From: a bacterium
GTDB taxonomy: Bacteria; Chloroflexota; Anaerolineae; Caldilineales; Caldilineaceae
DNA: 64,000 bases
Assembly (NCBI GenBank): GCA_016124945.1
Contig: WGMT01000001.1
Span: forward strand, 27,421-91,420
Reading direction: 5' to 3'
This document shows positions 58,099 through 64,000 of this stretch, piece by piece. The notes beneath the pieces were generated by a model that ran no database searches, had not been told where the DNA came from, and saw only the letters and a program-made list of their open reading frames with translations. Each line of letters opens with the position of its first letter. Positions within the stretch are counted from its first letter, which is position 1. A program made the position numbers and the translations under genes.

Positions 58099-58122
58099 AA
58101 AGCTCTCCGGCTGGAGAGCTTT
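58099..58122 (-). terminator. Terminator-like hairpin in the arginine leader
   Basis: A perfect 10-bp stem (58099-58108 with 58113-58122), loop GGCT, followed on the minus strand by TTTTTTG. It lies about 30 bp ahead of the paiB start, so it may stop transcription conditionally. Confidence 0.8.
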
Positions 58123-58180
58123 GCATTCATCAGATGTATCTTTGAAGGACACACCCGCACCACGCGCAAAGATCCAGACA

Positions 58181-58237
58181 TCAGTCTGGCAACACGTAGG
58201 CGGACCTCCTGGCATTATGGCAAAAGACGCTGATCAT
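58181..58237 (-). CDS. Candidate leader peptide of 18 residues
   Basis: ATG at 58237 to TGA at 58181. The product, MISVFCHNARRSAYVLPD, has two adjacent Arg residues coded by AGG AGG. The ribosome binding site is poor (AGG about 11 bases upstream). The AGGAGG run could itself act as a ribosome binding site for a shorter frame, so this call is tentative. Confidence 0.3.
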   Translation of the reverse strand: MISVFCHNARRSAYVLPD

Positions 58238-58266
58238 GGAGACGAATACCTATCAAAGCATAATAA

Positions 58267-58295
58267 ATGATAACTTACAGACAACTGTACGGCAA
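58267..58295 (-). promoter_or_regulatory. Predicted promoter of the arginine operon
   Basis: On the minus strand: TTGCCG (58295-58290), a 17-bp spacer and TATCAT (58272-58267). The -10 box matches at 5 of 6. Transcription would begin near 58260. Confidence 0.6.
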
Positions 58296-58477
58296 CGCAA
58301 TTTGCATAGAATATAAAAAGTGTAGCACGGCCATCCGTTGCTGTCAATTGTAACGGTGACAAATCGAAGCCCACTTACTTCATAACCGAGTGGCACAATG
58401 TTAGCCTGTTTTCCAACTCACAAACCCTATTGACACTTGTGATGGATTTCTCTAACCACCCATGGGAAAGGAACTGC

Positions 58478-59128
58478 ATGACTCGGTTGATTCTACTCCG
58501 TCACGGAGAAACAGTCGCGAATGTGAACAAGATCTGGCATGGCGCAATGGATGCACCGTTGACACCGTTGGGCGAAACGCAGGTAGCAGCAGCCACGCAA
58601 CGTTTGCTTGAATTACACACAGATCACCCCATCGATCACATTTACGTCTCTCCGCTGCCACGTGCACAGCGTACTGCACAGGAAATCGCCAAGGCCATTA
58701 GTTTAGACGTGCGCATTGAATCTGGCTTGAGCGAAATGAGTATCGGCGACTGGGAGGGACGCACCTTCAACCATCTGCGTGAAATCGATAAGCTTTGGGA
58801 AAGATGGCAGGCAGATCCAGGTTTTGCGCCGCCGAATGGGGAATCTCCCATTGCATTTAGCCGACGTGTTCCCACTACATTTCAACACTTGTCAGACACC
58901 CACCCAGAGGAAACACTCCTCGCCGTGACACATGGTGGCGTCATCAGCAATTTACTGGCCCAGTGGCTTGGCGACGGACCACAGGATTGGTTGCGCTGGG
59001 ATCCAGTTAATTGTGCAATCTCCGTCCTTGATCTTGTAAACAATGAGTGGAGCCCTGTGCTGGTCAACGACGTGTCACATCTTGCCACAGTCGGCCACTT
59101 GCCATCAGAATGGCTTTCAGGTGAATAG
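58478..59128 (+). CDS. Histidine phosphatase (phosphoglycerate mutase-like)
   Basis: 216 residues. Catalytic LILLRHGET at residues 5-13, SPLPRAQRTAQEIA and the second His in VTHGGVISNLL. Shared by cofactor-dependent phosphoglycerate mutase and other histidine phosphatases such as CobC-type alpha-ribazole phosphatase; the substrate cannot be decided. ATG 58478 with AAAGGAAC upstream. Monocistronic. Confidence 0.9.
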   Translation: MTRLILLRHGETVANVNKIWHGAMDAPLTPLGETQVAAATQRLLELHTDHPIDHIYVSPLPRAQRTAQEIAKAISLDVRIESGLSEMSIGDWEGRTFNHLREIDKLWERWQADPGFAPPNGESPIAFSRRVPTTFQHLSDTHPEETLLAVTHGGVISNLLAQWLGDGPQDWLRWDPVNCAISVLDLVNNEWSPVLVNDVSHLATVGHLPSEWLSGE

Positions 59129-59305
59129 CCCATTTTACTAACGATTGATAAACATTTCGTTAAAAAATCCCAAATTGGGTATTGAAATCACAAATCTTGG
59201 GTGCTATAATGGGTCAACTTGCGTGGAGGGTGCTACCTTCCCGCAATTTTTGTTCTAATACACATGATTTCTACAGGGTCTCGGCAAGTGAAACAGCAAC
59301 AATAA

Positions 59306-59321
59306 CGTTTCACGTGAAACA
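59306..59321. promoter_or_regulatory. parS-like centromere site
   Basis: CGTTTCACGTGAAACA matches the ParB-binding consensus TGTTTCACGTGAAACA at 15 of 16 positions; only the first base differs. It lies between the histidine phosphatase and methyltransferase genes. Flanking inverted repeats occur at 59276-59283/59324-59331 and 59282-59290/59348-59356. parA and parB are not in the window. Confidence 0.8.
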
Positions 59322-59356
59322 TTCGAGACCCATTTTCATGAGAATGACACTTGCCG

Positions 59357-60307
59357 ATGACGATAGATAAACAGACAACGGTCACCAAAGCTACATCGCC
59401 CATTCCAGTAATGGACTATGAAGGCAGCAACTATCGACAAGCGTTCTGGGAAGGACAAGGTCGCGAGTACGAGGATCTAGTCGAACGTGTTGTTTTAAAA
59501 CAGATTATGCCACTCTCCGGACGGCGTATTGCCGAGATTGGTGCAGGGTTTGGTCGGTTAGCAGATCTCTACACTGGATACGAACAAATTATCCTATTCG
59601 ACTATAGCCGTACACTGTTGGCTGATGCCGTAGCGCGCTGGGGTAGTGACCCTCGCTTTGTGTTTGTTGCCGGAAACATCTATGAGTTGCCCCTGGCTTC
59701 AGGAACATTGGACACGTTAATCATGTTGCGGGTGATGCATCACCTAGCCGATGTACCTACAGCAATAAAGCAGCTAGAACGGGTGCTACATCGGCAAAGC
59801 CTTGCTTTGATTGAGTACGCCAACAAACGCAACATCAAGTCAATCGGGCGTTGGGCGTTGCAGCAACAAGAGTGGTCACCATTCGAGCCACAACCGGTTG
59901 AATTTGTGAAGCTTAACTATGACTTTCATCCAAAGTGGATGGAGGCTCAGTTTGCCAAGTCCGGTTTAGCCATTGAACGCCGATTTGCCTTGTCGCATTT
60001 TCGATTGCCATTGCTCAAACGTCTGATCTCTGCCGAAAAACTAGTGAAGATTGAGCAAAGCTTTGTTGAATTCTCTGGGCGTTTCCCATTGGCCCCCAGT
60101 GCACTGGTAACAGCCCGATCAAGTCATCCTCGTGTCGCACACAGCGTTGGGGTAGACAGACAATCGGTGGCAATGTTGTTTCGCTGTCCCCAATGTGGGG
60201 CAGAAGCATTTACACAGATAGTCGTAGATCGACTACAGTGTACAGCGTGTAATCATGTTTATCAGCAACACAACCAGATTTGGGATTTCAAAGAAGCAGT
60301 CCAGTAG
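59357..60307 (+). CDS. SAM-dependent methyltransferase with C-terminal zinc ribbon
   Basis: 316 residues. Class I methyltransferase: motif I RIAEIGAGFGRLADLY near residue 60, then SGTLDTLIMLRVMHHLAD. The C-terminus has a treble-clef-like zinc ribbon with CPQCGAEAF and LQCTACNHVY. The N-terminal part (YRQAFWEGQGREYEDLVER) is typical of a group of uncharacterised methyltransferases. The ATG at 59357 has no clear ribosome binding site. Substrate unknown. Confidence 0.82.
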   Translation: MTIDKQTTVTKATSPIPVMDYEGSNYRQAFWEGQGREYEDLVERVVLKQIMPLSGRRIAEIGAGFGRLADLYTGYEQIILFDYSRTLLADAVARWGSDPRFVFVAGNIYELPLASGTLDTLIMLRVMHHLADVPTAIKQLERVLHRQSLALIEYANKRNIKSIGRWALQQQEWSPFEPQPVEFVKLNYDFHPKWMEAQFAKSGLAIERRFALSHFRLPLLKRLISAEKLVKIEQSFVEFSGRFPLAPSALVTARSSHPRVAHSVGVDRQSVAMLFRCPQCGAEAFTQIVVDRLQCTACNHVYQQHNQIWDFKEAVQ

Positions 60308-60441
60308 ATTAATCGCTCATCTAGCCCTGTATTGGGCGACACGATTTGTGGAACCTTTTGAAGTGGAATATCGCTTATAGTTGGTACGTGTTTATTATTG
60401 TAAAGTAAAAGACCGCACTTGACCTGATTGTTAGGCGAGAA

Positions 60442-60467
60442 ATGCAGGATTTTGGGTAGCCCTGCAT
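60442..60467 (+). promoter_or_regulatory. Hairpin in the sigma-factor leader
   Basis: ATGCAGG (60442-60448) pairs with CCTGCAT (60461-60467), 37 bp before the rpoD ATG. May affect translation of the sigma factor. Confidence 0.4.
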
Positions 60468-60503
60468 GGACCTGGTGCCCGCTAGTCATGGAGATGCCAC
60501 GAA

Positions 60504-61715
60504 ATGACAGAAGAAATTGTGACTACGCCCATCAACCAAGAGGAACAGTTGGAGCAACAGCCGATGTCGCCGGAACAGGCACAGGCACATTTGCTACAAC
60601 TAGGGCGTTCAAAGGGGTTTGTCAGCTACGATGATGTACTGAAGGTGCTCCCAGAGGTCGAGAACAACATCGATCAACTGGAAGATATCTTTGCCACCCT
60701 CTTTGAGCAGGGAATTGCAGTTGGGCAGAAAGAAGAAATCGAAGAAGAAGAGCCCGAAGAGATTATCGAAGGCGTCGAAGAAGAGGAAGATTTCGATCTC
60801 AGCCAGATCGAAATTGATGATTCGATAAGCCTTTATCTGAAGGAAATCGGGCGCGTCCCTCTTCTGACTGCTGAAGAGGAAGTGGACCTCGCCAAGCGCA
60901 TGGAAAAGGGTCGACTTTCTCGGGGCAAGCTTTCTGATGGCGTCGACGACTGGGAAGAACGAGAACGCTTGCTGTTGCTTGTCCGCGATGGACAGGCGGC
61001 ACAGGAACACCTAATTAAGGCGAACAGCCGCCTCGTTGTTAGCGTCGCCAAGAAGTATGTAGGGCGTGGGGTCCCCTTCCTGGATCTGATTCAAGAAGGC
61101 AACATTGGCCTTATCCGTGCCGTTAAGAAGTTCGACTATCGCCGTGGCTATAAGTTCAGCACCTATGCCACGTGGTGGATTCGTCAGGCTGTCACACGAG
61201 CAATCGCCGACCAGGGTCGCACGATTCGTGTACCTGTACACATGTACGAGCAGATCAATCGCCTTACCCGCACCAGCCGCCAGTTGGTTCAGGAACTGGG
61301 CCGCGATCCAACGACAGAGGAGATCGCCGAAGAACTGGGTGTGACACCAAAGAAGGTCGAACACATCATGCGGGTAAGCCAGCGTCCGCTTAGTCTCGAA
61401 ATGCCTGTAGGCGAAGAAGAAGACAGCTACCTGGGCGACTTCATTGAAGACGAAGATGCAGATAGCCCTCAGGATGCCGCCGGTCAACAGTTGCTCCGCG
61501 AGGTCATTGATGAGATCTTCCAGAGCCTTACACCGCGCGAAGTGCGCATTCTACAACTTCGCTTCGGCCTGGTCGACGGCTACTGCTACACACTCGAAGA
61601 AGTAGGTAAGAAGTTTGGTGTAACCCGTGAACGCATCCGCCAGATTGAGGCGCAGGCACTAAGTCGGCTACGCCACCCCAGCCGCAGCCGCAAGTTGCGC
61701 GATTACCTCTCCTAA
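60504..61715 (+). CDS. rpoD: Primary RNA polymerase sigma factor
   Basis: 403 residues. Region 1.1 (25-70), acidic linker ([20 protein letters not shown]), region 1.2 ([18 protein letters not shown]), 2.1-2.4 with [19 protein letters not shown] and [17 protein letters not shown], region 3, and 4.2 with [22 protein letters not shown] and [14 protein letters not shown]. This is the housekeeping sigma-70 type. The ribosome binding site is weak (GGAG, 11 bases upstream). Followed by a terminator. Confidence 0.96.
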   Translation: MTEEIVTTPINQEEQLEQQPMSPEQAQAHLLQLGRSKGFVSYDDVLKVLPEVENNIDQLEDIFATLFEQGIAVGQKEEIEEEEPEEIIEGVEEEEDFDLSQIEIDDSISLYLKEIGRVPLLTAEEEVDLAKRMEKGRLSRGKLSDGVDDWEERERLLLLVRDGQAAQEHLIKANSRLVVSVAKKYVGRGVPFLDLIQEGNIGLIRAVKKFDYRRGYKFSTYATWWIRQAVTRAIADQGRTIRVPVHMYEQINRLTRTSRQLVQELGRDPTTEEIAEELGVTPKKVEHIMRVSQRPLSLEMPVGEEEDSYLGDFIEDEDADSPQDAAGQQLLREVIDEIFQSLTPREVRILQLRFGLVDGYCYTLEEVGKKFGVTRERIRQIEAQALSRLRHPSRSRKLRDYLS

Positions 61716-61735
61716 ACGGTTAAACGATTTCTACA

Positions 61736-61766
61736 AAAACCCCTGGTCACTATGACCAGGGGTTTT
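61736..61766 (+). terminator. Terminator after rpoD
   Basis: A perfect 14-bp stem (61736-61749 with 61753-61766), 3-nt loop and T tract. Confidence 0.93.
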
Positions 61767-61923
61767 CTGTTGCCTTGATATTTGTGGTAAACATTATTTG
61801 CCCTCTATAGGCTAAATGGAGTCTTCCCGCGTACTCGTTTCCTACTCTATACTCAAAGCAACTTCCAACTGTGTCCTTCCTTTCTGGAATATTCGTTGTC
61901 AGTCAAAGTAAAAGGAGCGACCC

Positions 61924-62541
61924 TTGTATAAAATGCAGGTCCGTTCATTGTCGCTAACCGATATGCCAGTAGTCGTTGCCAGTTCCGCTGGAGGACCAGA
62001 GGCGCTCCGCCAATTCTTCTCTACTTTGCCCCCCAATTTGCCCATTGGTGGCGCAATTGTGCAACATATGCCTGCAGGCTTTACTCGTATGCTTAGTGAA
62101 AACCTGAACCAGATATCTCACTACTCAGTACGTGAGGCGAAAGACGGCGATTTGATCTCGCAAGGACAATTTTTGGTTGCGCCAGGCGGCTATCATCTTT
62201 CGTTCACAGTACATGGCGTCGTACAACTGCTTGATGCACCTCGCGTCAAATCGGTAAAGCCGGCAGCTGATATAACTTTCAGCACACTTGCGCCCCTCTA
62301 CCGCCAGCGCTTGGCCGCTGTGGTCCTTACCGGGTTAGGCGAAGACGGGCTTGACGGTGCACGTGTCGTCCGCACACATGGTGGTGCTGTCTTGGCACAG
62401 AATCGAGAAAGCAGTTTCGCTTATTTTATGCCTCGAGCAGTAATTGACGCCGATTTGGCAAACCACACAGGGACACCGGTCGACTTGAGTTTGAGGATTG
62501 CATCTCTAGCCCAAAAATTCAAGATAACCACAATCCACTAA
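61924..62541 (+). CDS. cheB: CheB methylesterase domain, stand-alone
   Basis: 205 residues of the CheB catalytic domain alone; there is no receiver domain. Catalytic Ser21 lies in VASSAGGPEAL, His48 in VQHMPAGFT, and Asp in VVLTGLGEDGLDG. It removes methyl groups from chemoreceptor glutamates. Without a receiver its activity is not set by phosphorylation in the usual way. TTG start with AAAAGGAG at the right spacing; an ATG three codons later is possible. It lies just upstream of a sensor gene. Confidence 0.88.
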   Translation: MYKMQVRSLSLTDMPVVVASSAGGPEALRQFFSTLPPNLPIGGAIVQHMPAGFTRMLSENLNQISHYSVREAKDGDLISQGQFLVAPGGYHLSFTVHGVVQLLDAPRVKSVKPAADITFSTLAPLYRQRLAAVVLTGLGEDGLDGARVVRTHGGAVLAQNRESSFAYFMPRAVIDADLANHTGTPVDLSLRIASLAQKFKITTIH

Positions 62542-62572
62542 GTGGTTCTCTCGCTAAGTTCGCGGTCACCTT

Positions 62573-62600
62573 CCTGGAAGGGGGCGAGACCCCTTCCAGG
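62573..62600 (+). terminator. Hairpin after cheB
   Basis: A perfect 11-bp stem (62573-62583 with 62590-62600) and a third related arm near 62619-62633 that could pair instead. Confidence 0.7.
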
Positions 62601-62680
62601 TGTACGATCCCTGTCTGACCCCTTCCCGGAAGGTTGCGTATTTAGCGAGAAAACCTCTAAGTATTCAGTCTTCTTCTAAC

Positions 62681-62760
62681 AGTAGATTGAACTCATATAG
62701 TAGATTGAACTCATATAGTAGATTGAACTCATATAGTAGATTGAACTCATATAGTAGATT
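62681..62760. repeat. Four and a half tandem copies of an 18-bp unit
   Basis: Unit AGTAGATTGAACTCATAT runs from 62681 to the edge of the terminator at 62761. Copies are identical. Non-coding. Confidence 0.95.
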
Positions 62761-62791
62761 AAAAACGTCGGAGATAGTCTCCGACGTTTTT
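62761..62791 (+). terminator. Strong terminator after the 18-bp array
   Basis: A perfect 14-bp stem (62761-62774 with 62778-62791), 3-nt loop, and a long T run. Confidence 0.9.
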
Positions 62792-62914
62792 TTTTGCGAC
62801 GTTTTTTAGCGCATGGCAAAAGTAAGACTATTTACGCATACAAACGCAGCATTATCAGGCCGAAGATCACAGCATAGAGGTTTAAAGTAATTGTAAGCAT
62901 TCAAGGAGCAAATG

Positions 62915-64000
62915 ATGAAGTCCGTGTTTGGCAACCTTCGTGTTGGCACAAAAATTATTACTGGTTATGTAGTTGCATTACTTTTGATGGCAATTGTTGG
63001 TGGTGTTGCCCTGGTACGCTTAAACCAGATCAATAGTACCGTAACCGATCTGGCAACAAATCTGGCAGAAGACCAACGCATCTCCGAATCAATGGTCGAG
63101 CAGATTCTATTGGCTCGTTTTTATGCCAACAGGTACATTCGCGATCCACAGGACGAATACCTGGCACGCTACAACGAAGAAATTGAACGCTTCAAAGTAG
63201 ATCTAGCCGCCGCAGATGCGGCCATCACCAAAGAAGAGCGAGTAGAAATCCTTCAGCGCATCCATGACGGAATCTCCCTCTATGAAGCAGCCTTTATCGA
63301 AGTGGTCGATCTCATCAACCGTAGGGAACAGGCAGTCGGCAATATCCTTGACGTACAAGCGGGGCTTGCCAACGAAAAGCTAAGCACACTAGAAGCGGAA
63401 GTCCTGACAACGGCAAATACTGAGGCAATCTACGACCTTGGCCTGATGAAAGAATCAGTAGCCTTACTGCGATTGAATGTATTCAGATACCAGCAAGAAG
63501 GTGACGAACAATGGATCGCCCACGCTGAAGAAGCATATAACGAAAGTCAGTCTGCTTATGAGCACCTACAACCTCTCTTGACATCCTCTACGCAACGACA
63601 GCTTGCCGAAGAAACCTTCGCTGCTATACAGGCGTACAAAAACGGGTTCGAAACACTACAAGCCGACTACCAAAGACAGCGGGATCTGGTTAAAAACCAA
63701 CTTGATATCGCCGGGCCGCAAATTCGTAACGACGCCGCTGCAATGTCCGACAGTGTGGCCATCGATTTTAAGGCCCAGGCAGCCAATTCGCAATCACTTG
63801 TCTCTCAAACACTATGGATTCTAATGACCACGATGGCGGTGGCCGTGGTTTTGGGCCTAACGCTGGGTTGGGTGATCGCGCGCAGCATTACGCAACCACT
63901 TAAGTCAGTGGTGGACGCATCCACACACATCGCCGAAGTGGACCTGACCAACCTTGCCAATGAACTGAAGTTGATGGCACAGGGCGATCTCTCCGAACGA
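62915..64000 (+). CDS. Chemoreceptor-like sensor protein, N-terminal part
   Basis: Open from ATG 62915 (AAGGAG 6 bases upstream) to the window end, 362 codons; the C-terminus is outside. One N-terminal span (IITGYVVALLLMAIVGGVALV), a helical-bundle sensor domain of about 270 residues, a second span (LWILMTTMAVAVVLGLTLGWVIA) and the start of a HAMP domain (ITQPLKSVVDASTHIAEVDL). This is the layout of a methyl-accepting chemotaxis protein; a histidine kinase is the alternative. The nearby cheB favours the receptor. Confidence 0.85.
   Translation, partial: MKSVFGNLRVGTKIITGYVVALLLMAIVGGVALVRLNQINSTVTDLATNLAEDQRISESMVEQILLARFYANRYIRDPQDEYLARYNEEIERFKVDLAAADAAITKEERVEILQRIHDGISLYEAAFIEVVDLINRREQAVGNILDVQAGLANEKLSTLEAEVLTTANTEAIYDLGLMKESVALLRLNVFRYQQEGDEQWIAHAEEAYNESQSAYEHLQPLLTSSTQRQLAEETFAAIQAYKNGFETLQADYQRQRDLVKNQLDIAGPQIRNDAAAMSDSVAIDFKAQAANSQSLVSQTLWILMTTMAVAVVLGLTLGWVIARSITQPLKSVVDASTHIAEVDLTNLANELKLMAQGDLSER

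Larger units (their letters stand above)
58099..58260 (-). promoter_or_regulatory. Structured leader upstream of the arginine operon
   Basis: Read on the minus strand from the predicted start near 58260: a possible short peptide frame (58237-58181), a CCAGAC/GTCTGG hairpin over its stop, a stem ATCTTTG/CAAAGAT (58173-58167 with 58144-58138), and then a terminator-like hairpin (58099-58122) with a T run just ahead of paiB. This fits transcription attenuation, but the T-box consensus is absent. Confidence 0.5.
58070..58477. promoter_or_regulatory. Divergent region: arginine leader and histidine phosphatase
   Basis: About 400 bp. The minus-strand part (58070-58295) is the arginine-operon leader described separately. 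The plus-strand part to 58477 holds the histidine phosphatase promoter. No other gene found. Confidence 0.65.
62542..62914. other. Spacer between cheB and the sensor gene, with repeat and terminators
   Basis: Contains the cheB terminator-like hairpin, the 18-bp tandem array and a second strong terminator. A 69-codon frame here is made of the repeat and is not a gene. The sensor promoter should lie in 62800-62905; no clear boxes were seen. Confidence 0.6.

Noticed and set aside
58099..58260. T-box riboswitch ahead of the arginine genes
   Set aside because: The conserved T-box sequence TGGNACCGCG is not present; the nearest match (TGGTGCGGGT) agrees at only about 6 of 10 positions.
62600..62809. 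69-codon frame with SRLNSY repeats
   Set aside because: The repeats are the 18-bp array in translation; no ribosome binding site, and it runs through a terminator.

Overview
The window reads as chromosomal DNA of a free-living bacterium, most likely a Chloroflexota member of the Anaerolineae/Caldilineae type. This is inferred from gene content and order (split transketolase, SUF cluster with SufR and SufU, two-part methylmalonyl-CoA mutase, multiple LiaF-like and SPFH membrane genes). GC is moderate. There are no rRNA or tRNA genes that I can recognise, and no prophage, IS element or CRISPR array. Both ends cut genes: a sugar-binding ABC protein at the left and a chemoreceptor-like sensor at the right.

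Layout. 1-465: end of a solute-binding protein. 933-6262 (minus): Tat translocase, nusB, fabG, fabD, rpmF and yceD. 6733-15520 (plus): a full SUF iron-sulfur locus (sufR, sufC, sufB, sufD, rhodanese, sufS, sufU, Rieske ferredoxin, sufT). 15715-17301 (minus): a HEAT-like protein. 17452-24239 (plus): dnaX-ybaB-recR, methylmalonyl-CoA mutase and epimerase, a TPR protein and ndk. rsfS lies on the minus strand. 25081-29595 (plus): a membrane cluster of DUF2207, zinc-ribbon, helical and SPFH-HTH proteins. 29829-33810: xpt, guaA and a beta-lactamase-like protein. 34152-37832: LiaF-like proteins and a split transketolase. 37875-44938: envelope and housekeeping genes including murJ and htrA. 45911-49350: a secreted module (subtilase, LysM, PA14 lipoprotein). 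49474-58069 (minus): hom and an arginine operon (paiB, argC, trmH-like, argB, argD, argA-like, carA) behind a structured leader. 58478-64000 (plus): histidine phosphatase, methyltransferase, primary sigma factor, cheB and the sensor.

The most unusual feature is not a gene. At least sixteen intergenic gaps hold tandem 7-8 bp microrepeats, and many are arranged as inverted arms around a unique loop, so the transcripts would fold into long hairpins. Each locus uses its own unit sequence, and they resemble the short tandemly repeated repetitive (STRR) sequences of filamentous cyanobacteria. Five consecutive gaps inside the suf locus carry such elements. Other points of interest are a near-perfect parS site at 59306-59321, a leader with a possible Arg-Arg peptide and terminator ahead of the arginine operon, a four-cysteine insertion in ArgD, an SPFH-HTH fusion, and a degenerate nuclease joined to a UvrD-type tail.

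All assignments come from reading translations and motifs by eye; no searches were run.
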